Positions 1-5,496 of a DNA stretch of 5,496 nt are shown here, one piece after another. Within the stretch, counting starts at the first letter, position 1. Every line of letters begins with the position of its first letter. The notes beneath the pieces were generated by a model. That model made no database searches and was not told the origin of the DNA. It saw nothing but the letters and a program-made list of their open reading frames with translations. Position numbers and translations under genes: made by a program. Source of the stretch: Armatimonadota bacterium (GTDB lineage: Bacteria; Armatimonadota; SYMT01); contig JAJFMS010000800.1 of the NCBI GenBank assembly GCA_020696885.1, positions 1 to 5,496 of the forward strand. The letters are read 5' to 3'.

Positions 1-921
1 CCGTTCCTGATGGGGTCCGCGCTGGCGCTCTGGCTCTACCCGCTGCTCTCCAACAGCGGCGTGCCGTTCACCGCGTTCGCGCTGTTCATGGGCATCTCCA
101 TGTCCGTCACCGCCTTCCCGGTGCTGGCGCGCATCCTCACGGACCGGCAGCTTCAGAACACGCGGATGGGCACCATCGCGCTCTCCTGCGCCGCCGTGGA
201 CGACGTGACGGCCTGGTGCCTGCTGGCGTTCGTGGTCGGGGTGGTCCAGTCGAAGCTCACCCACGCGGGCTGGACCGCCGTGCTCACGCTGGCGTACATC
301 GGCGCGATGTTCCTCGTGGTCCGGCCGCTGGCGGTGCGCTTCGTGTCCCGCTACGAAGGCCAGCGCTCCATCGGTCAGCCGGTAATCGGCGCCATCTGCA
401 TGGTGCTGCTCCTCTCTAGCCTGGCCACGGAGTACATCGGCATCCACACGCTGTTCGGCGCGTTCCTGATCGGCGCCATCATCCCGCACGACTCCCGGGT
501 GGCGACCGTGCTCCGGGAGAAGCTGGAAGACTTCGTGGTAGTGATGCTGCTGCCGGCGTTCTTCGCCTTTACCGGCCTTCGCACCCAGATCGGCTTGATC
601 CACGGGGACCAGTGGCTGATCTGCGGCGCGATCATCCTGGTGGCCTGTGCCGGGAAGTTCGGGGGCTCCTTCGTGGCAGCGCGGCTTACCGGTCTCGGCT
701 GGCGCGACGCCGCGTCGCTGGGGATCCTGATGAACACCCGGGGGCTGATGGAGCTCATCGTGCTGAACATCGGCCTCGATCTCAAGGTGATCTCCCCGAC
801 CCTCTTCGCCATGCTCGTGATCATGGCCGTGGCCACCACCTTCGCTACCACGCCGATCCTGGACGCGCTGTCGCGGGGCGGGGCGAGTGCCATGGAAGAA
901 GGCGAGTTGTCTGGGGCCTGA
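1..921 (+). CDS. CPA2-family cation/H+ antiporter, CHX-like (5' partial)
   Basis: This is the C-terminal 306 residues of an inner-membrane monovalent cation/proton antiporter (Na_H_Exchanger fold). The frame is open from base 1, so the ATG at 10 is almost certainly internal. The visible part is a series of hydrophobic segments. It carries SMSVTAFPVLARIL (residues 34-46), the AAVDD motif with the paired Asp-67/Asp-68 expected to bind the ion, GAFLIGAIIP (153-162), a Lys-219 in AGKFGGSF, and MNTRGLMELIVLNIGLDL (244-261). The last block closely resembles plant CHX exchangers and their bacterial relatives. A DD pair rather than the QD of KefB/KefC argues against a glutathione-gated K+ channel-antiporter. 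The protein ends about 15 residues after the last membrane segment, so it has no RCK/TrkA-N regulatory domain. Roughly 100-130 N-terminal residues should lie upstream of the window (inferred from family length). Whether it moves Na+ or K+ cannot be read from the sequence. Confidence 0.93.
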   Translation, partial: PFLMGSALALWLYPLLSNSGVPFTAFALFMGISMSVTAFPVLARILTDRQLQNTRMGTIALSCAAVDDVTAWCLLAFVVGVVQSKLTHAGWTAVLTLAYIGAMFLVVRPLAVRFVSRYEGQRSIGQPVIGAICMVLLLSSLATEYIGIHTLFGAFLIGAIIPHDSRVATVLREKLEDFVVVMLLPAFFAFTGLRTQIGLIHGDQWLICGAIILVACAGKFGGSFVAARLTGLGWRDAASLGILMNTRGLMELIVLNIGLDLKVISPTLFAMLVIMAVATTFATTPILDALSRGGASAMEEGELSGA

Positions 922-936
922 GCCGGCGGTGGTCCT

Positions 937-966
937 AAAAGTGGAACCTCCGCGGATAAAGTGACC
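937..966. repeat. Paired AAAGTG direct repeats, 20 bp apart
   Basis: In the gap after the antiporter, AAAGTGGAACC (from 938) and AAAGTGACCC (from 958) share the AAAGTG core at exactly 20-bp spacing, about two helical turns. The area is more A-rich than its surroundings. It could be a regulatory site for the downstream peptidase gene or a remnant of an insertion-sequence end. Two short copies are not enough to decide, and chance is possible. Confidence 0.3.
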
Positions 967-1047
967 CGGATGGCGAACTTCCCGAGGTGAGCCGCCGGCG
1001 GTATCCGTACGGTCGCTATCGAGCTCGGCCTCTCTGTCCTCGCTCCC

Positions 1048-1054
1048 GAAGGAG
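1048..1054 (+). promoter_or_regulatory. Shine-Dalgarno of the M60 peptidase gene
   Basis: GAAGGAG lies 8 bases before the ATG at 1063. It decides the start: the alternative frame that opens at 987 has no such site and gives only an arginine-rich low-complexity peptide, whereas the 1063 start gives a signal peptide. Confidence 0.75.
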
Positions 1055-1062
1055 CTTCACCC

Positions 1063-2550
1063 ATGATCCGCACTACCTCTCGCCGTGCCGGAAACTTCCT
1101 GCTCCTGGCGCTCGGAATAATCACCGCCGCCCTGGGAAGGGGCGCGGCCGGCGCGCCCGCGGACGACCGCGCGCGACTGCTGGAAGGCGTGCGCGCCATC
1201 GCTTCTCCCGGCGTTCCCGGCTCTCTGGGGGTCTACGGCAAAGATGCGTTTCCGCTCGTGGCCGGAAAGAGCGATGGCGCCCAGGTAGCGGTGATCGCGG
1301 CGGGGCGGCTGGGGAACGGACGGGTGGTGGCGTTCGCCCACGACGGCTACCTCCGCGAGGACGCGTTCGGAGTGGCGGACACCACGAAGCTCCTCCGAAA
1401 CGCGGTAACGTGGGTGGCCGGCGGGAAGCCGAAGTCGCGCGTCACGGTAGTGGGGATGCCGGGCCTGGTGCAGCTCCTCAACGCCGGCGGGTTCGAGGCG
1501 CGTCCGGGCTCCCTCCGGGACGAGCTGGCCGACGCGCAGGTGCTGGTGGTAACGCACCAGGGCGTGGATGCCGCCACGGCCGGTCGGCTGCAGGCGTTCG
1601 TGGAGCGAGGCGGCGGGCTGATCGCCGCCAGCACCGGCTGGGGCTGGGCGCAGATCACCGGAAAACCGATCGGCGAGCATCCGCTGAGCGCCGTCACCCG
1701 GCATGCCGGCATTGTGTGGACCACCGGCACCGCGGACCGCACCCAGCCCGGCGGCTTCGACACCACCCAGCCGGTGCCCCCGCTGGTCCACGCGGGCGAC
1801 GCGCTCTCCGCGCTGCTGGAGAAGGTCGCGCCAGAGCCGGCCGCCGCCGCGCAGGCCGCCGCCAGCGTGCTCCTGGCCGCCCGCAGCGCGGGAGCCGGCG
1901 ATCCGCTGCTGGCACCCCGGCTCCAGGAGCTGCGCAAGGCAGCCGGAGCGGCGGGCATCCCGTCCGAGCGAGCGCCGGTGAGCAACCGCACCCCGCTGCG
2001 CCGGGTGGCGCTGGCGTTGGATCTGGAAGAGGCGCAGCGCGCCGCCCCCGAGGTAGTGAAGGCCCACCCGGCCGCCGCAGACTTCCCAGGGGCCGTGCCG
2101 GCGGGGGCGCCGCGTATCACCCGGCGCCTCCAGGTGGACCTTGGCACTTCCGGCTGGCACAGCACCGGCCTCTACGCCGCTCCGGGGGAAGTGGTGACGC
2201 TTTCCCGCATCTCCGGGCGCACTCGGATGAGCTGTGGCACCTGGGCGCGTGGAAGCGAGCTCCCGCCATCACTCGCGTGTTCGCCCTGCGTGGCGACCGC
2301 ACCAGCGCAGCCACCGCCTTCGGGGGGCCGGTGTACGTGGTGGCGCCGGAGGGAGCCGCGGGGAAGCTGGAGGTGGAGATCGGCGGCGCGGTGGAAGCGC
2401 CCTACTTCCGCCTGGGCCAGACCTCGCTGGCGGAGTGGAAGGCGTCCATCCGGTCCCGGCCCGGCCCCTGGGCGGAACTGCAGGGCGAGAAGATCATCTT
2501 CACGGTGCCCTCCTCGCACGTGCGGGCGCTCGAGAACCCCGAGTCGCTGA
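1063..2550 (+). CDS. N-terminal reading frame of the broken M60 peptidase
   Basis: This is what a ribosome would make from the sequence as given: 495 residues, of which only about 385 are authentic. The N-terminus (basic MIRTTSRRAG, then hydrophobic FLLLALGIITAAL) is a Sec-type signal peptide, with cleavage likely near residue 28-33. The RR at 7-8 is not in a good Tat context. The region from LLEGVRAIASPGVPGSLGVY (39-58) onward, with RVVAFAHDGYL and VTVVGMPGLVQLLNAGGFEA, then the strand QVLVVTH and ERGGGLIAASTGWGW (181-195), matches the Rossmann-like N-terminal module seen in many planctomycete-type M60 proteins. No catalytic amidotransferase triad is evident, so it is probably a structural or binding module. 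Residues 386-495 are out-of-frame, Arg/Pro/Ser-rich and unlike any domain. As it stands the product lacks the zinc site and would be inactive as a peptidase. Confidence 0.75.
   Translation: MIRTTSRRAGNFLLLALGIITAALGRGAAGAPADDRARLLEGVRAIASPGVPGSLGVYGKDAFPLVAGKSDGAQVAVIAAGRLGNGRVVAFAHDGYLREDAFGVADTTKLLRNAVTWVAGGKPKSRVTVVGMPGLVQLLNAGGFEARPGSLRDELADAQVLVVTHQGVDAATAGRLQAFVERGGGLIAASTGWGWAQITGKPIGEHPLSAVTRHAGIVWTTGTADRTQPGGFDTTQPVPPLVHAGDALSALLEKVAPEPAAAAQAAASVLLAARSAGAGDPLLAPRLQELRKAAGAAGIPSERAPVSNRTPLRRVALALDLEEAQRAAPEVVKAHPAAADFPGAVPAGAPRITRRLQVDLGTSGWHSTGLYAAPGEVVTLSRISGRTRMSCGTWARGSELPPSLACSPCVATAPAQPPPSGGRCTWWRRREPRGSWRWRSAARWKRPTSAWARPRWRSGRRPSGPGPAPGRNCRARRSSSRCPPRTCGRSRTPSR
2215..2219 (+). 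other. Frameshift site: apparent loss of one G
   Basis: Upstream of this point homology follows the frame of the 1063 ATG (GEVVTLSRISG). Downstream it follows the frame one base back (AHSDELWHLGAWKRAPAIT). Adding one G to GGGCG here gives an uninterrupted RISGAHSDELW. The segment between GEVVTL and AHSDELW also looks short for the family by my recollection, so a larger loss of 3n+1 bases is an alternative. Confidence 0.8.
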
Positions 2551-3245
2551 TGCGGCTCTGGGATCAGGTGGTCCGCACGCAGGAAGGTCTGGTGGCGCGG
2601 AAGGATCGCGGGCGACCGGAGCGGATCGTGGAGGACCGGCAGATCTCCGCTGGCTACATGCACTCCGGCTACCCGATCATGGTCCCGATCGACGACAGCG
2701 CCGTGCTGGCCCTGGACGAGGCCCGCATGCGCGCCACCGGCTCCTGGGGGCACTTCCATGAGCTGGGCCACAACCTGCAGGAGTCGGCGTGGACCTTCGA
2801 GGGGACCGGCGAGGTCACCAACAACGTGCTGGCGATGTACGTCTACCCGGAGGTGCTGAAGCTGCCGTTCGCGGGCGGTCACCCCGCCATCCGCGACCCC
2901 GCCGTGCGTGCCGAGCGGCTGCGGAAGTACCTGGATGCCGGCGCGCCGTTTGAGAAGTGGAAGTCCGACCCATTCCTCGCGCTCACGCTCTACATCCAGC
3001 TCGTGGAAGAGTTCGGCTGGCGGCCGTTCCAGAAGGTGTTCGCGGAGTACCGCGCCCTCTCGCCGGCCGAGCGCCCGAAGACGGACGAACAGAAGCGAGA
3101 CCAGTGGATGGTCCGCTTCTCCCGGGCCACCGGCCGGAACCTGGGGCCGTTCTTCCAGACCTGGGGCGTCCCCACCAGCGATACCGCGCGCGCTTCGATC
3201 CGGGAGCTCCCCGCATGGCTGCCGGCCGGGCTCGCGGCCCGCTGA
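2217..3245 (+). CDS. C-terminal M60 catalytic part, displaced frame
   Basis: These 342 codons encode the catalytic part of the peptidase but have no evident start or ribosome site of their own. Numbered in the repaired protein, conserved pieces are AHSDELWHLGAWKRAPAIT (386-404), AFGGPVYVVAPEG (419-431), the helix ENPESLMRLWDQVVRTQ (491-507), SAGYMHSGYPIMVPIDD (529-545) and GSWGHFHELGH (560-570) with the zinc ligands His-566, His-570 and probably Glu-584. The tail includes LALTLYIQLVEEFGWRPFQK (639-658) and FFQTWGVPTSD (697-707), typical of M60 C-termini. The sequence runs cleanly to a TGA with no further break, and no catalytic residue is missing. This suggests that the frameshift is recent or an artefact. 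Confidence 0.8.
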   Translation, partial: AHSDELWHLGAWKRAPAITRVFALRGDRTSAATAFGGPVYVVAPEGAAGKLEVEIGGAVEAPYFRLGQTSLAEWKASIRSRPGPWAELQGEKIIFTVPSSHVRALENPESLMRLWDQVVRTQEGLVARKDRGRPERIVEDRQISAGYMHSGYPIMVPIDDSAVLALDEARMRATGSWGHFHELGHNLQESAWTFEGTGEVTNNVLAMYVYPEVLKLPFAGGHPAIRDPAVRAERLRKYLDAGAPFEKWKSDPFLALTLYIQLVEEFGWRPFQKVFAEYRALSPAERPKTDEQKRDQWMVRFSRATGRNLGPFFQTWGVPTSDTARASIRELPAWLPAGLAAR

Positions 3246-3270
3246 TCACGGAGGGGCGGTCAACACGTAC

Positions 3271-3284
3271 GCTGGCAGCCCAGC
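3271..3284. terminator. Weak hairpin in the convergent gap
   Basis: In the 83-bp gap between the two stop codons, GCTGG and CCAGC pair around a CAGC loop. The stem is only 5 bp and is followed by a C/T-rich stretch with no proper T-run, so it would be a poor intrinsic terminator. I see nothing better in the gap. Termination may be factor-dependent. Confidence 0.2.
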
Positions 3285-3328
3285 CCTCTCCATCTCCTCT
3301 GCGCCTCTACGGGCGATAGACCCAGCGG

Positions 3329-4750
3329 CTACGCCAGGAGCTCCTTCACCACCCGCCCGGCGACGTCCGTGAGGCGGAAGTCCCGCCCGGCGTGGCGGTA
3401 GGTGAGACGCTCGTGGTCCAGGCCCAGGAGGTGGAGGATCGTCGCGTGGAAGTCGTGGACGTGCACCGGGTTCTCGGCCACGTTGATGCCGTAGTCGTCC
3501 GTGCTGCCGAAGGTGAAGCCGGACTTCACGCCGCCCCCGGCGAGCCAGGAGCTGAACGCCCAGTGGTGGTGCTCGCGGCCGGCGGCGTTGAGCGCCGCGT
3601 TGAACGGCGTGCGGCCGAACTCCGTGGTCCAGACCACCAGGGTGTCGTCCAGCATCCCGCGCTGTTTCAGGTCCGCCAGCAGCCCGGCGATCGGCTGGTC
3701 CACGTTGCGCGCGAGGGGCGCGTGGGTGAGCATGTCGCCGTGCGCGTCCCAGTTGTTGGAGGCGCCCACGTCGATCAGCTCCACGAACCGCACGCCGCGC
3801 TCCGCGAGACGGCGGGCGGCGAGGCACTGCCACCCGAACCCGGTGGTCTGCCCCCGCTGCAGGCCGTAGAGCGCCAGGGTGGCGTCGCTCTCCTGGGAGA
3901 GGTCGAACGCCTCGGGGGCCGCGCTCTGCATCCCGAAGGCGGTCTCGAACGAGCGGATGCGCGCCGCCAGCGCGGGGTCCAGCGGGCGGCCTGCCTGGTG
4001 CCGCCGGTTCATCGCGGCGCCCAGGCCCAGCTCCAGCTCCTGGAGGCCGGCGCTGTCGCTGCGGGGGCGCACATTGGGGATCGGGTCCGCTCCCGGTAGC
4101 ACGCGGGTGCCCTGGTGGCAGCCGGGAAGGAAGTCGGAGGCCCACACCTGTCCCCCCGCGTACGGGAGCTGCGGGGCGATGACCACGAACGACGGCAGGT
4201 TGCGGTTCGCCGTTCCCAGGCCGTAGCTCACCCAGGAGCCCAGGCTGGGACGAGCCACGGTGAACGAGCCGGTATGGATCTCCAGCGCCGCCTCGTAGTG
4301 GTTGGTGTGGTCGGACTTGAGGGAGCGGACCACGCACAGGTCGTCGGCGCGCCCCGCCACGTGGGGGAACAGCTCGCTCACCTCGATGCCACTGCGGCCG
4401 CGGCGCTTGAACTCCCACTGCGGCCGCTTCAAGAACATCTTGTAGTCGCCCGGCTTCCCCTGGAACTCGTTGACGGAGACGGTCTGCCCGTGGTCCGCGA
4501 ACAGCTTCGGCTTGGGGTCGAACGAGTCCACGTGGGAGACGCCGCCGGTCATGTAGAGCAGGATCACCCGCTTCGCCCGGGCGGGGACGTGCGGCATCCG
4601 GGACGCCAGCGGGTCCTCGGCGGCGGAGGCCACGGGGCGCCGGTCGTCGGCGGCGCAGACGTCGGCGAGCACCGCCGGCAGCAGCAGCGAGCCGCCGAGG
4701 AGGGAGCGGACCACCGTGCGACGGCTACAGCGATCGTGCGGGGAGTTCAT
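3329..4750 (-). CDS. DUF1501 family protein with Tat-type signal
   Basis: This is a complete 473-residue protein of the DUF1501 family, a distant branch of the alkaline phosphatase/sulfatase superfold whose substrate is not established. The N-terminus CSRRTVVRSLLGGSLLLPAVL (residues 8-28) is a twin-arginine signal with Arg-10/Arg-11, so export in a folded, probably metal-loaded, state is likely. Family blocks in order: VILLYMTGGVSHVDSFDPKP (62-81, with Asp-75 at the position of a metal or nucleophile site), SLKSDHTNHYEAALEIHTG (143-161), RPSLGSWVSYGLG (167-179), DVGASNNWDAHGDM (327-340), VVWTTEFGRTPF (372-383), GREHHHWAFSSWLAGGGVK (391-409) and VHVHDFHATILHLLGLDH (429-446). The ATG at 4750 is chosen because it places the Tat motif at the N-terminus. 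The open frame continues upstream only into the preceding gene. It starts 4 bases after the DUF1553 stop with no clear Shine-Dalgarno, so translational coupling is likely. Nothing is missing for the family. Confidence 0.94.
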   Translation of the reverse strand: MNSPHDRCSRRTVVRSLLGGSLLLPAVLADVCAADDRRPVASAAEDPLASRMPHVPARAKRVILLYMTGGVSHVDSFDPKPKLFADHGQTVSVNEFQGKPGDYKMFLKRPQWEFKRRGRSGIEVSELFPHVAGRADDLCVVRSLKSDHTNHYEAALEIHTGSFTVARPSLGSWVSYGLGTANRNLPSFVVIAPQLPYAGGQVWASDFLPGCHQGTRVLPGADPIPNVRPRSDSAGLQELELGLGAAMNRRHQAGRPLDPALAARIRSFETAFGMQSAAPEAFDLSQESDATLALYGLQRGQTTGFGWQCLAARRLAERGVRFVELIDVGASNNWDAHGDMLTHAPLARNVDQPIAGLLADLKQRGMLDDTLVVWTTEFGRTPFNAALNAAGREHHHWAFSSWLAGGGVKSGFTFGSTDDYGINVAENPVHVHDFHATILHLLGLDHERLTYRHAGRDFRLTDVAGRVVKELLA

Positions 4751-4754
4751 CGGT

Positions 4755-5496
4755 TCAATCCACGAAGAAGAGCTCGTTGCTGCCCAGCAGCACCCGAGCG
4801 AAAGCGGTGAGCGCGCGCAGCTCGAGCTCCGCGGCGGAAGTCGGGTCGCCGCTGCCCGCACTGCGGGTGACCGCGGCCCGGGCGGCCGTAAGGAAGGCGG
4901 TCCCTTCCCGCAGCTCCAGCACGCCGGCGGGGCGGCCCAGGCAGAGGCGGTAGGCACGGTCCACGCGGCCGGCCGGGTCCGGGCCCGCGGCCTGCAGGCG
5001 GCGGGCCAGCGCCGCCGCCTGATCGTGCACGAACGGATCGTTCAGCGCGAACAGTGCCTGGATCGGCGTGGTGGTGGCCACGCGCTCCGGCGTGCTGCCG
5101 TTGGGCTCCGCGCCATCGAAGAGCGCCAGGAACGGGTGCTTGCGGATCCGCTGGGACATCAGGTAGATACTGCGGCGCTGGGTCTCGTACACCGCCGTGA
5201 ACGGCGTGTGCTGCGTGTACCCCCAGGTGCTCACCGGCGGAAACGGGTGTGCGCCGCCCATCGTAGGATCCAGCTCCCCGCTAACGGCCAGCAGCGTGTC
5301 CCGGATCTCCTCCGCCTCCAGCCGCCGCCGGTTCTGCCGGGTGAGGAGCTTGTTGTCCGGATCGATCCCCAGCACCCGCGCGTCCTCCGCCGAGCTCATC
5401 TGGTAGGCGTTGGAGAGCAGGATCAGACGGTGGAGGGCCTTGGTGGACCAGGGTCGGTCAGGCGTTCGGGTGTTCAGGTGTTCAGGTGTTGGGGGG
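4755..5496 (-). CDS. DUF1553 (PSD1-type) protein, C-terminal part
   Basis: This is the C-terminal 246 codons of a large exported DUF1549/DUF1553 protein, usually 700-1100 residues; the rest lies beyond the right edge. From the visible N-terminal side the conserved blocks are PWSTKALHRLILLSNAYQMS (15-34), RRRLEAEEIRDTLLAVSGEL (56-75), RRSIYLMSQRIRKHPFLALF (near 109-128), VATTTPIQALFALNDPFV (139-156), RAYRLCLGRPAGVLEL and the C-terminal ALTAFARVLLGSNELFFVD. These match the family well through to the stop. The ATG at 5399 is internal, because the conserved sequence continues upstream of it. The first 14 or so visible codons (PPTPEHLNTRTPDR) do not resemble the family. They are encoded by an 8-bp tandem repeat, so the gene may be interrupted there or the sequence misassembled. 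It is co-transcribed with the DUF1501 gene. The function of the family is unknown; some family members also carry cytochrome-c (PSCyt) domains, not visible in this part. Confidence 0.92.
   Translation of the reverse strand, partial: PPTPEHLNTRTPDRPWSTKALHRLILLSNAYQMSSAEDARVLGIDPDNKLLTRQNRRRLEAEEIRDTLLAVSGELDPTMGGAHPFPPVSTWGYTQHTPFTAVYETQRRSIYLMSQRIRKHPFLALFDGAEPNGSTPERVATTTPIQALFALNDPFVHDQAAALARRLQAAGPDPAGRVDRAYRLCLGRPAGVLELREGTAFLTAARAAVTRSAGSGDPTSAAELELRALTAFARVLLGSNELFFVD
5458..5489. repeat. 8-bp tandem repeat, four units
   Basis: On the plus strand four consecutive 8-mers read TCAGGCGT, TCGGGTGT, TCAGGTGT, TCAGGTGT. Two are identical and two differ by one base each. They are followed by T and six G up to the window end. 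The array lies inside the DUF1553 reading frame, just where family similarity stops. An 8-bp unit shifts frame at each copy, so it is not a protein repeat. Confidence 0.85.

Larger units (their letters stand above)
1063..3245 (+). pseudogene. Exported M60/enhancin-like zinc metallopeptidase, frameshifted
   Basis: Both halves of this gene are clear, but they lie in different frames. Restoring one G in the run at 2215-2217 joins them into a 727-residue protein. The order of parts is: signal peptide (about 1-31), a glutamine amidotransferase-like alpha/beta N-terminal region (about 40-240), an Ala-rich linker (about 255-345), then the M60 region from RRLQVDLGTSGWHSTGLYA (354 on). The repaired junction reads RISGAHSDELW. 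The catalytic site is HELGH at 566-570. Asn-571, Gln-573 and WTFEGTGEVTNN (577-588) follow, and Glu-584 is the likely third zinc ligand. M60 peptidases cut glycoproteins such as mucins outside the cell; the substrate here is unknown. The gene sits 141 bp after the antiporter with its own ribosome site, so it is probably a separate unit, and it converges on the DUF1501 gene. The family call is firm. Whether the break is a real mutation or a sequencing or assembly error cannot be told here. Confidence 0.88.

Noticed and set aside
961..990. Tiny open frame (GTG at 961 or ATG at 970, stop at 988-990), possible leader peptide
   Set aside because: It has under ten codons, no convincing Shine-Dalgarno and no attenuator-like hairpins or codon runs after it.
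375..1199. 274-codon minus-strand open frame across the antiporter end and the gap
   Set aside because: It is antisense to well-supported genes and Ser/Arg/Pro-rich with no recognisable domain. Such frames are expected in GC-rich DNA.
987..2216. Long open frame (+) leading into the M60 catalytic half
   Set aside because: The stretch before 2217 is Arg/Gly/Pro-rich shadow coding of the true peptidase frame. It has no ribosome site, and only the part after about 2217 shows family sequence.
2209..2222. Programmed -1 ribosomal frameshift in the M60 gene
   Set aside because: The direction fits -1, but no X XXY YYZ slippery heptamer is present in the zero frame. I know of no M60 gene that uses recoding.
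3392..4810. Several plus-strand open frames over the DUF1501 gene
   Set aside because: All are antisense to a protein with clear family motifs throughout, and their translations are Arg/Val/Gly-rich without domains.
4751..4957. N-terminal extension of the DUF1501 protein to an ATG at 4957
   Set aside because: It would overlap the conserved end of the DUF1553 gene and bury the Tat signal inside the protein. The ATG at 4750 is the natural start.

Overview
This is a GC-rich stretch of bacterial chromosome. It holds four protein-coding loci, of which two run off the window ends and one is broken by a frameshift. The paired DUF1553 and DUF1501 genes are typical of Planctomycetota, Verrucomicrobiota, Acidobacteriota and Gemmatimonadota. 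An M60-type peptidase and a CHX-like antiporter fit the same range. I lean towards a Gemmatimonadota or planctomycete-like environmental bacterium, but there is no rRNA or other marker gene here to settle it.

Layout: 1-921 (+) is the 3' part of a CPA2-type Na+(K+)/H+ antiporter. 922-1062 is a non-coding gap with a good Shine-Dalgarno at its end. 1063-3245 (+) is an exported M60/enhancin-like zinc metallopeptidase. Its reading frame changes at about 2215-2218, where one G appears to be missing from a G run. 3246-3328 is a short gap between convergent genes. 3329-4750 (-) is a complete DUF1501 protein with a Tat-type signal. 4755-5496 (-) is the C-terminal part of a DUF1553 (PSD1-type) protein, four bases upstream of the DUF1501 gene in the same operon. 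Its conserved sequence stops close to the right edge, where an 8-bp tandem repeat and a G run take over.

How the genes relate: the minus-strand pair is the well-known DUF1549/DUF1553 plus DUF1501 arrangement, an exported system whose biochemical role is not established. The M60 protein is also exported, so the right-hand 4.4 kb is largely about extracytoplasmic proteins, possibly for using glycoproteins or other polymers (inference). The antiporter looks like an unrelated housekeeping gene. I found no CRISPR array, tRNA, rRNA, complete insertion sequence or new defence-like system. The points most worth checking are the frameshift in the M60 gene and the repeat that interrupts the DUF1553 gene.
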